Of a stretch of 34,883 nucleotides of DNA, positions 27,643 through 34,197 are shown one piece after another. A model generated the notes under the pieces. The model ran no database searches. It worked only from the letters and a program-made list of their open reading frames with translations, and was not told the DNA's origin. This DNA is from an uncultured bacterium (GTDB lineage Bacteria > Myxococcota_A > Polyangia > Polyangiales > Houyiibacteriaceae). The first letter of the stretch is position 1. Each line of letters begins with the position of its first letter. Made by a program: the position numbers and the translations under genes. The stretch lies in NCBI GenBank assembly GCA_937998345.1, contig CALLDH010000075.1, forward strand, positions 1 through 34,883, read 5' to 3'.

Positions 27643-29754
27643 ATGCCCTTCCTCCTTGTCCTCGTCTCCGTCGTCCTGACAAGCTGCGTCAGGACTTCAA
27701 AGCCCAGCACCGAAATCCAAGCTCCCCGAATGCCTCCGCCCATCGCCCCCGCTCACGCTCACACGGTCACCCTTCACGGGGACACGCGGGTCGATGACTA
27801 CTTCTGGCTTCGCGAGAAAGGCTCGGCGGAGGTCACCGCGTACCTCGAGGCGGAGAATGCGTATGCCGAAGAGCAGATGGCGTCCACGGCCGCGCTGCAG
27901 AAGACCCTCTACGACGAGATCCTGGGGCGCATTCAGGAGAACGACCAGAGTGCGCCCTACCGCAAGGGCGAGTTTGAGTACTACCATCGGACCGAAGAGG
28001 GGAAGCAGTATCGGACCTACTGCCGGCGTGAGCCGGGCAAGGCTGAGACCGAGGATGTGCTGCTCGACATGAACGCACTCGCAGAGGGGCGGCCGTTTCT
28101 CGCCCTCGGGGTGTACGAGGTCTCGCCTAGCGGACGCTACCTCGCATTCTCCCTCGATGAGACCGGCTTCCGCGACTACACGCTTCAGATCAAGGATCTC
28201 CAATCGGGCGAGCTGCTCTCCGAGCGCATCCAGAAGGTGAAGTCAGCGGCCTGGGCGAGCGACGATGAGACACTGTTTTACACCGTAGACGACGAGACAA
28301 AACGGCCACATCAAGTCCTGCGCCATCGGCTTGGCGCGAGAGGTGCCGACGCGCTGGTCTACCAAGAGGATGATGAGCGATTTCGGGTAGCAGTGTGGCG
28401 CTCACGGAGCGGGGAGTACGTCTTTCGCGGCGCCTTCAGTCACACGACCAGCGAGATCGGGTTCATCTCCGGCTCGGATCCGACGGGCGGGTGGCGAGTG
28501 GTCGCGGAGCGCCGCCAGGACCACGAGTACGACGTTGCGCACCACGGCGGGGACTTCTTGATCCGGACCAACGACCGTGGACGCAACTTTCGGATCGTTC
28601 GCGCGCCGGTCGACAACCCCGGCCCCGGGTCCTGGCAAGAGCTCATCGCGCATCGCAATGGAGTGATGCTCGAAAGCTTAGACGTGTTCGAAGATTTCTA
28701 CGTGCTCCTCGAGCGCGAGACGGGTCTTCCATATCTTCGCGTCTCGCGGTTTTCCGACGGTGACTCCCATCGTATCGCGATCGATGAGCCGGTGTACTCG
28801 ATTCACCCGGGCACCAACGAGGAGTTCGCGACCGCTGTCTATCGCTATCGCTACGAGTCACTCACGACGCCAGACTCGGTGTTCGACTACGACGTTCGCT
28901 CCAAGTCGAGAACCCTGGTGAAGCAGATCGAGGTGCTCGGGGGCTACGATCCGTCCGACTATGAATCGGAGCGCCTTTGGGCGACCGCCCAGGACGGAAC
29001 CCAAATCCCAGTCTCGGTGGTCTACAAGACAGGCACGCCGAAGGACGGCTCCGCTCCCATGCTGCTCGTGGGCTACGGCTCTTACGGCTATCCGTACCCC
29101 ACGGGGTTCTCACACTCCCGCGTGAGCCTGCTCGATCGGGGCTTCATCTACGCGATTGCGCACATCCGCGGGGGTGGCGAGCTCGGCAAGCCGTGGCACG
29201 ACCAGGGACGGATGGAGAACAAGATGAACTCCTTCACGGACTTCATCGTGGTCGCCGAGTATCTGCTCGCCAAGCGATACACCACCAGCGGGCGTCTAGC
29301 GATTCAGGGCGGAAGCGCCGGCGGTTTGCTCATGGGCGCCGTCAGTAATTTGCGGCCTGAGCTCTTCGGCGCCGTCGTGACGCTCGTCCCATTCGTCGAC
29401 GTCCTCAACACCATGCTCGATGACACCCTTCCGTTGACGGTTGGGGAGTACGAGGAGTGGGGCAACCCCAACGACCCCGACGCATACGCGCGCATCAAAG
29501 CGTACTGCCCGTACACGAATATCGGGGCACACCCTTACCCCACCATGCTCGTCCGCACGTCCCTCAACGACAGCCAGGTCATGTACTGGGAACCCGCGAA
29601 ATACGTCGCCAAGCTCCGCGCGCTCAAGACGAACGACAAGCCTCTGCTGTTCAAGATCAACATGGACGCAGGCCACGGCGGAGCTTCGGGACGATACGAC
29701 TACTTAAAAGAAACCGCTCTCGACTACGCGTTCATCTTGACCCAGCTGCAGTAG
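27643..29754 (+). CDS. Lipoprotein prolyl oligopeptidase-family serine peptidase (S9A, oligopeptidase B-like)
   Basis: A 703-residue serine peptidase. The N-terminus MPFLLVLVSVVLTSC is a lipoprotein signal with a perfect lipobox (LTSC, Cys15), so it is probably anchored in the envelope, unlike cytosolic oligopeptidase B. Residues about 40-440 form the beta-propeller, including DDYFWLREK near the start, typical of the family. The C-terminal alpha/beta hydrolase has IRGGGELG, nucleophile Ser558 in GGSAGG, Asp643 in SLNDSQVMYWEP and His678 in AGHGG, a full catalytic triad. It cleaves short peptides after basic or proline residues; which one is not settled by sequence, although SLNDSQVMYWEP and AGHGGASGRYD match oligopeptidase B best. 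The gene stands alone, preceded by a hexamer array and followed by a 560-bp gene-free stretch. Confidence 0.94.
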   Translation: MPFLLVLVSVVLTSCVRTSKPSTEIQAPRMPPPIAPAHAHTVTLHGDTRVDDYFWLREKGSAEVTAYLEAENAYAEEQMASTAALQKTLYDEILGRIQENDQSAPYRKGEFEYYHRTEEGKQYRTYCRREPGKAETEDVLLDMNALAEGRPFLALGVYEVSPSGRYLAFSLDETGFRDYTLQIKDLQSGELLSERIQKVKSAAWASDDETLFYTVDDETKRPHQVLRHRLGARGADALVYQEDDERFRVAVWRSRSGEYVFRGAFSHTTSEIGFISGSDPTGGWRVVAERRQDHEYDVAHHGGDFLIRTNDRGRNFRIVRAPVDNPGPGSWQELIAHRNGVMLESLDVFEDFYVLLERETGLPYLRVSRFSDGDSHRIAIDEPVYSIHPGTNEEFATAVYRYRYESLTTPDSVFDYDVRSKSRTLVKQIEVLGGYDPSDYESERLWATAQDGTQIPVSVVYKTGTPKDGSAPMLLVGYGSYGYPYPTGFSHSRVSLLDRGFIYAIAHIRGGGELGKPWHDQGRMENKMNSFTDFIVVAEYLLAKRYTTSGRLAIQGGSAGGLLMGAVSNLRPELFGAVVTLVPFVDVLNTMLDDTLPLTVGEYEEWGNPNDPDAYARIKAYCPYTNIGAHPYPTMLVRTSLNDSQVMYWEPAKYVAKLRALKTNDKPLLFKINMDAGHGGASGRYDYLKETALDYAFILTQLQ

Positions 29755-29764
29755 AGCGAGCGTC

Positions 29765-29837
29765 CCGGGGCACGGCGGGACACGACACGGCAACTGCATC
29801 ACCGGAGAACGGCTAGCGACGCACGTGCTCGCGAGCG
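29765..29837 (-). repeat. Dispersed repeat, left copy (inverted orientation)
   Basis: Two blocks, 26 bp at 29765-29790 and 22 bp at 29816-29837, recur as perfect reverse complements at 30249-30274 and 30277-30298. The sequence between them (29791-29815) is also similar to the part following the right copy's second block. The unit thus looks circularly permuted relative to the right copy, as if cut from a tandem array at another phase. Confidence 0.75.
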
Positions 29838-29984
29838 GGACCCGCTCGGCCGTCTCTTCACGTCGAACTACGGCTAGCCTCCCCCCCACTCGCTGTGCCG
29901 CACATCGCGAGCCGTTCTCCTAGGTACAAGTCAATGTACGAGGGGCGTCGTGCGTGGCGTGCTTGGACTTAACCCTTTGAAAAA

Positions 29985-30006
29985 GGGGACTGTTTCCTTT
30001 TTCGTG
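29985..30006. repeat. Small palindromic element, REP-like
   Basis: CCCTTT-GAA-AAAGGG overlaps a second pairing, GAAAAAGG with CCTTTTTC around the loop GGACTGTTT. Similar short palindromes reading roughly AAAAGGGGACTG occur widely in proteobacterial intergenic regions, from memory. It could serve as a terminator or be a REP-type mobile repeat. Exact ends are approximate. Confidence 0.4.
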
Positions 30007-30114
30007 TGAGGAGTCGTCCATAGGGGATCGGACAAACGCGATATGGGGTGGAGTCGGCGTAGCGAGTGACAATCGGCACGACAGCAACCACCGCCGATTG
30101 GGCGCGAGCTCCGA

Positions 30115-30173
30115 GGGGCGCCTTGCGTGGCCTCAGGCCCCAAGTCCCTCCGGTCACCTTTGCAAGGCGCCCC
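30115..30173. repeat. 12-bp inverted repeat with inner hairpin
   Basis: GGGGCGCCTTGC (30115-30126) and GCAAGGCGCCCC (30162-30173) are perfect arms around 35 bases. The interior holds a second hairpin, GGCC-TCA-GGCC (about 30129-30139). It could be the stem of a structured RNA or the ends of a tiny mobile element. Confidence 0.5.
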
Positions 30174-30185
30174 GTCCGGCGCAAC

Positions 30186-30310
30186 CCCGTGTCGCGTTTG
30201 TCCGAGCCCCGGTGAACCTGTGAGCACGCCGACCCGTCCGCAGGGTTCCCGTGTCGTGTCCCGCCGTGCCCCGGTTCGCTCGCGAGCACGTGCGTCGCGT
30301 GCCGGTCTCC
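30186..30310 (+). repeat. Dispersed repeat, two diverged direct copies
   Basis: A copy starting at 30186 and another at 30248 share CCCGTGTCG, a GCCCCGGT core and GAGCACG at matching places, 62 bases apart. The second contains the exact reverse complements of both blocks of the left copy (29765-29837). Its end reaches the stop codon region of the CBS gene. Confidence 0.6.
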
Positions 30311-30316
30311 TGTGAT

Positions 30317-31027
30317 TCAGTTTCGGTTTCGGCGGGAGCGTGGGGCTGGGACTGTGTTGCCGGTTTTGCATGCCAGCCAATGCAAGACGTCCAACGACGA
30401 CAGGAGTCCCACGACCCTTCCGTTTGCGTCGACGACCGGAAGCCGGTGGATGCCTTCATAGGCCATCAATGCTGCGGCTTTCGAAACCGACTGATCTTCT
30501 TCCAGCGTGAACGACATCGAGGTCATGATGTCCTTCACTCGGCCGTCCGGAGTGACCCCATGCCGGAGGAGGTCGGTTTTGGAGACGACGCCCACGGGCC
30601 TTCCTTCCGCGTCGACCACGGGGACTCCGCTATACCCACCGTCGAGCAAGCAGCTCGCCAATGCAGGCAGGGTCACCTCTTCGGTCACGCACTGCACATT
30701 GAGGCTCATGATACGTGACACCGGCGTGCAATCGGCGCGCTCCCGACGCCTCCGTAGGAATCCTTCGCGTTCTCCGGTTTCGAGAAAGCGCCGGAGAGAC
30801 TGCCGCGCTGTCGGCGCGTTGCTCTCGTAACAGTGCAGCAGCCCACTTTGCTCCTCCCGGTCGAAGGACAGCCCGATATACTCCTCACACTCGACACACT
30901 CGTTCACCCGGACGGTGCGCATCTGCCGAGGGCAATAGACCGTGGAGTACGAGGAAGTCGCCCCATTCGCCGCCAGTGTCTGACGGACGCGAATCTCCAG
31001 CTCGTAGTACGGGGCCTTTGAAACCAT
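30317..31027 (-). CDS. CBS-pair protein with N-terminal Cys4 module
   Basis: A 236-residue protein, predicted cytosolic. Residues 1-95 contain four cysteines (C32, C44, C47 and C66, as YCPRQ, CVEC and LHCYE) that look like a zinc-ribbon-type site. Residues about 105-155 and 165-218 form two CBS motifs (VPVVDAEGRPVGVVSKTDLL and LPVVDANGRVVGLLSSLDVL), a Bateman module that usually binds adenine nucleotides. No enzyme or channel domain is attached, so it probably senses energy state or nucleotide signals and acts through a partner, perhaps via the Cys4 part. The C-terminal tail is basic (RSRRNRN) and runs into the adjoining repeat. The start ATG has GGGGGA upstream, inside a hairpin (31032-31058). 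It lies downstream of dacB on the same strand, across a hexamer array. Confidence 0.87.
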   Translation of the reverse strand: MVSKAPYYELEIRVRQTLAANGATSSYSTVYCPRQMRTVRVNECVECEEYIGLSFDREEQSGLLHCYESNAPTARQSLRRFLETGEREGFLRRRRERADCTPVSRIMSLNVQCVTEEVTLPALASCLLDGGYSGVPVVDAEGRPVGVVSKTDLLRHGVTPDGRVKDIMTSMSFTLEEDQSVSKAAALMAYEGIHRLPVVDANGRVVGLLSSLDVLHWLACKTGNTVPAPRSRRNRN

Positions 31028-31031
31028 CGGT

Positions 31032-31058
31032 ATCCCCCGATCGGAGGGTACGGGGGAT
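31032..31058 (-). promoter_or_regulatory. Hairpin covering the ribosome-binding site of the CBS-pair gene
   Basis: On the transcript, AUCCCCCG pairs with CGGGGGAU (8 bp, 11-base loop). The GGGGGA that would serve as ribosome-binding site is in the 3' arm, 4 bases before the AUG. The loop contains CCCUCC. The hairpin could lower translation until it is opened. Confidence 0.4.
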
Positions 31059-31117
31059 GGAGTTTCGCATCAAGTCCGAGGGAACCCCAGTTCGCGTCCC
31101 CTTCACACGTAGGGATC

Positions 31118-31231
31118 AGCGTCAGCGTCAGTGCCAGCGTCAGTGCCAGCGTCAGTGCCAGCGTCAGTGCCAGTGTCAGTGCCAGTGTCAGTGCCAGTGT
31201 CAGTGCCAGTGTCGGCGCCAGCGTCAGCGTC
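31118..31231 (-). repeat. GNCRCY hexamer array (locus E, 19 units, most regular)
   Basis: Nineteen perfect 6-base units, written on the plus strand as R-G-Y-G-N-C (the reverse complement of the other loci). Four 12-base repeats of AGCGTC+AGTGCC are followed by four of AGTGTC+AGTGCC, with a few odd units at each end. The array begins at the dacB stop codon (31230-31232), which overlaps the outermost unit, and reaches to within 90 bp of the CBS gene start. A plus-strand frame reading PASVPASV across it is a by-product. Confidence 0.9.
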
Positions 31232-32669
31232 AGGGTTCCGGGGTGGGGCGGGTGGCGTAGTCGGCCAGGGCTCTCACGACGTTGTCCGCCAGCTTCTTTG
31301 CATCCCCCTGCTTCCCCGCGATCCCATTCGCCAGAAAACTAAACGCCACGGATCGCTCGGGCTCGCCTAGCACATAGCCCGACAGCGCCACCACGTCCCT
31401 CAGCGTCCCTGTCTTCGCCCGTACCATTCTTGGGCGGGGCAGGTCCCGGAGGCGAGTCTGTAGGGTGCCGTCTGAGCCGGCTACCGCGAGGTGTGCGACG
31501 TACTCTGCTCGGATCGCAGGGTCGCGATAGACGGCGACCAGAGTTTCCGTCACGTGCCGCGGGGCGATCTGGTTGCCGTCAAAGAGGCCGGAGCCGTTGA
31601 CCAGGACGAGTCCTTCCGTATCGACGCCCATCTTCATGAGCTCCTCACGTACGACGACGGTGCCGTTCGCAGAGGTGCCGGGTCGTTCCAGTTGGGCGCC
31701 CAGGATCTTCAGCAGCATCTCGGCGGTGAAGTTGTCACTCCACTTGCCCACGGGGTAAAGCAGCGAGCTCAGTTGACTGGAGGGCATATCAACGAGTACC
31801 GGCTGCTGCTCGGTGACCGGCCCATATTCCACAGCCAAGGCACCACCGAGCCCCGCCTTCTTCAATGCACGCACCAAGAGAAGCGCTGCGTAGGTCTTCG
31901 GGTCCGGCACGCGGCGACGGTAGTACAAGGTGCGAACCTGCTTTGGGATCGCGCCATCGACGCGAACGGCGAGGTGTCCGTCCTCTGTAAGCTTGTCCTC
32001 GATCCGCGGCGTCGGCGGACCGCCGGCGATGGTCACCGTCCGGTTGTCGATCTGAACGTAACCATCCGCGAGCACGCGGACGCGCCCAGGGCCTTCGAGC
32101 TCGGCGCCGGGGCCGAGATGCACGACGTAGCTGTTGCGATTGACGGCGAAGGCGGAGATGGCCGCACGGAATGCAGCGGACTCCTTGGGTTGCTGTTCGA
32201 ACGCGGGTGGGAGGATTTGATCGTCGAAATAGGTGTCGTCGATCAGGATGCGATCGACGCTGTCCACCCCTCTTAGATGCAAGGCCTCTGCCAGCGCATC
32301 CAATCCTGCGTACCCCAAGCTTGGGTCGCCGGATGCCCGAACCACCAGCTGAGTCACGCGGCCGTTCTCGATCGTACCCTCGACCTTGGTGGCCGCTCGA
32401 AAGGCCGGCCCTAGGCGCCGAAGTGCGGCCGCGGCGGTCAGGAGCTTCTGGTTCGACGCAGGATTTCGAGGGCGTTCGGGACGATTGCGGTACAGTTCCT
32501 CCGCATCGTGCAGACGAACGACATGAATCCCGAGCCCATCGCCAAGGCCCGCCCGCCGGACGAGGGTGGCGATCGTCTGCGCAAGCGGCTCCGGCCCCTT
32601 GGCGCGAGCGCCAGGGCTCACGACCAGGAGGCCGATGATCGCGAAACAAAGAAGCGCTCGGTGCGCCAT
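31230..32669 (-). CDS. dacB: D-alanyl-D-alanine carboxypeptidase/endopeptidase (PBP4, DacB family)
   Basis: A 479-residue penicillin-binding protein of class C type 4. The signal peptide MAHRALLCFAIIGLLVVSPG with ARA before the cleavage point sends it to the periplasm. Active-site motifs are SNQK (Ser72, Lys75), SDN near residue 312 and KTG near residue 418, all intact and in the usual order with the long insert between the first two that is typical of this family. It trims or cuts peptide cross-links in peptidoglycan. Its start overlaps the divergent solute-binding lipoprotein gene by 9 bp. Its stop lies at the edge of a hexamer array, and the CBS-pair gene follows. Confidence 0.95.
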   Translation of the reverse strand: MAHRALLCFAIIGLLVVSPGARAKGPEPLAQTIATLVRRAGLGDGLGIHVVRLHDAEELYRNRPERPRNPASNQKLLTAAAALRRLGPAFRAATKVEGTIENGRVTQLVVRASGDPSLGYAGLDALAEALHLRGVDSVDRILIDDTYFDDQILPPAFEQQPKESAAFRAAISAFAVNRNSYVVHLGPGAELEGPGRVRVLADGYVQIDNRTVTIAGGPPTPRIEDKLTEDGHLAVRVDGAIPKQVRTLYYRRRVPDPKTYAALLLVRALKKAGLGGALAVEYGPVTEQQPVLVDMPSSQLSSLLYPVGKWSDNFTAEMLLKILGAQLERPGTSANGTVVVREELMKMGVDTEGLVLVNGSGLFDGNQIAPRHVTETLVAVYRDPAIRAEYVAHLAVAGSDGTLQTRLRDLPRPRMVRAKTGTLRDVVALSGYVLGEPERSVAFSFLANGIAGKQGDAKKLADNVVRALADYATRPTPEP

Positions 32670-34190
32670 CGTCTGCAGCCTAGCAGCGCCCTCGTTCTGC
32701 TCCTAGTGATCGGCCTTGGCTGCAGCCGGCCGGTGGCTCCGGACCCGAACGCCCTAGTCGTGATGCTGCCGCGGGATGCGGAGCAACTGGACCCGCGCTT
32801 CGTCGGTGATCCCTACGGGCTCCGTGTCTCACGGCTCCTGTTTGGCTCGCTGGTGACGATCGATCCGCGTACACTCGAGGTGATCCCAGACCTCGCGGAA
32901 TCGGTGACGGTATCGAGCCCGACCCAATTCGAGGTGCGGCTCCGTGATGACTTGCGCTTCAGTGACGGTAGCCCCCTAGACGCGAAAGACGTGGTGGCCA
33001 CCTTCGAGGGCATCGTCGATCCGAAGCTCCGAAGCCGCTACGCGCACACCTATCGAAGGATCGCCGAGATGCGGGTACCCGACCCGCAAACCATCGTTTT
33101 CATCCTCCGCGAACCGCACGCCACATTTCTGACGGATCTCGAGCTTCCGATCGTTCGAAGTGAAGACGCCTATCGACGCGTCGCCACGCCCGAAGATCCG
33201 TTTCCCGTAGGCGCCGGGCCATATCGCCTCATCAAGCGTGACCCGGGAGTGCTCGAGCTGCGCGCCAACCCTCACTGGCATCGCGGAACCCCCAAGCACC
33301 CTAGCTTGCGATTGGTCGTCATCCGGGACGACAACACCCGTGCATTGCGAATGCTAGCGGGGCAGGGCGATCTCGCCATCGCCTCGATTCCTCCGCTGCT
33401 CCTTCCGATGTTCCGAGACGACCCACGTTTTGAAACGCGGAGCGCCGCAGGAATATCGACGATGTATCTCGGCTTTCAGACCACGTCACCCAAGCTCGAC
33501 GACGTCCGGGTTCGCAGCGCGATTGGCTATGCCATCGATCGCGCGCTCCTGGTGCGCGCCAAGTACGACGGCCTCGCCCGAGTCACGGACAGTTGGATTC
33601 CACATGGCCATTGGGCGGACGTCGGCGTGTCGCCACCTCGCGACTTCGACCCTGAGCAGGCTCGCGTGCTCCTCGACGCGGCCGGTTTTGCCGATCCGCC
33701 AGGCACCGAGCCTCGCATGCGCCTCGTGCTTCGGACGACCTCCGAACGGTTTCGGCAGTCAGTCGCACGCGCGATCGCCGCGATGCTGGGCGACGTCGGT
33801 ATTGAGGTCGACGTACGGCCGTCCGAAGCAGCGACCTTGATCTCCGACCTCAATCGCGGCCGCTTCGAAATCACTTTGCTGCAGGTGCCGGAGGTGATCG
33901 AGCCGCACGTCCTCAGCTGGTTCTTCGATTCCTCGCGGATCCCTGGCCCAGAGAGCGAGGGCGCGAACCGTTGGCGGTACCAGAACGAGGAGCTCGACCG
34001 ACTCTTCGAGGTCGGCAGAACCGAAGTCGATCGACAGCGGCGGTTGGAGGCCTACGAGCGAGTCCAGAACATCCTGGCCCGTGACATTCCGGTTCTGCCC
34101 CTGTGGCAGCCAGATACCATCGCGGTGGTCCGCCAAGGATCGAGCTTCGACGTGCCGCGAGACGGACGCTTCGGGACGCTGGCGTTCTGA
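32661..34190 (+). CDS. ABC transporter solute-binding lipoprotein, peptide/nickel type (SBP_bac_5)
   Basis: A 509-residue extracytoplasmic solute-binding protein of family 5. I chose GTG at 32661 because it gives a short lipoprotein signal (VRHRLQPSSALVLLLVIGLG) followed by Cys21; the frame is open 51 codons upstream but that part is antisense to dacB. Family marks are QLDPRFVGDPYGLRVSRLLF at the start, LRDDLRFSDGSPLDAKDVVAT (the family signature) near residue 100, and RVRSAIGYAIDRALLV in the second lobe. Such proteins deliver oligopeptides or other solutes to an ABC permease, but no permease or ATPase gene is adjacent here, so it may be an orphan. It overlaps dacB at its head. The HD-domain gene follows 7 bp downstream and may be co-transcribed. 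Confidence 0.9.
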   Translation: MRHRLQPSSALVLLLVIGLGCSRPVAPDPNALVVMLPRDAEQLDPRFVGDPYGLRVSRLLFGSLVTIDPRTLEVIPDLAESVTVSSPTQFEVRLRDDLRFSDGSPLDAKDVVATFEGIVDPKLRSRYAHTYRRIAEMRVPDPQTIVFILREPHATFLTDLELPIVRSEDAYRRVATPEDPFPVGAGPYRLIKRDPGVLELRANPHWHRGTPKHPSLRLVVIRDDNTRALRMLAGQGDLAIASIPPLLLPMFRDDPRFETRSAAGISTMYLGFQTTSPKLDDVRVRSAIGYAIDRALLVRAKYDGLARVTDSWIPHGHWADVGVSPPRDFDPEQARVLLDAAGFADPPGTEPRMRLVLRTTSERFRQSVARAIAAMLGDVGIEVDVRPSEAATLISDLNRGRFEITLLQVPEVIEPHVLSWFFDSSRIPGPESEGANRWRYQNEELDRLFEVGRTEVDRQRRLEAYERVQNILARDIPVLPLWQPDTIAVVRQGSSFDVPRDGRFGTLAF

Positions 34191-34197
34191 ACGCTCA

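Larger units (their letters stand above)
29755..30316. other. Gene-free, repeat-rich intergenic region
   Basis: No supported gene lies in these 562 bases between the oligopeptidase stop and the CBS-gene stop. They hold two pairs of long inverted repeats in shuffled order (29765-29837 and 30249-30298), a diverged direct copy at about 30186-30247, and an 11-bp inverted repeat (29804-29814 with 29910-29920). They also hold a small palindromic element (29985-30006), an 8-bp inverted repeat CAATCGGC/GCCGATTG (30070-30100), and a 12-bp inverted repeat (30115-30126 with 30162-30173). The composition suggests an accumulated repeat island rather than a decayed gene. Confidence 0.7.

Noticed and set aside
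29755-30316. Integron attC sites or a tRNA gene in the repeat island
   Set aside because: No attC core (RYYYAAC) pair and no T-loop or cloverleaf pattern was found.
31118-31231. CRISPR array
   Set aside because: Units are 6 bases with no spacers, no longer repeat, and no cas genes nearby.
31131-31370. Plus-strand frame reading PASVPASVPVSV across the hexamer array
   Set aside because: It is an artefact of a 6-base repeat read in frame; it continues antisense into dacB and has no ribosome-binding site.
32508-32660. Longer N-terminus for the solute-binding protein
   Set aside because: It would push the lipoprotein signal 51 residues inside the protein and overlap dacB extensively.
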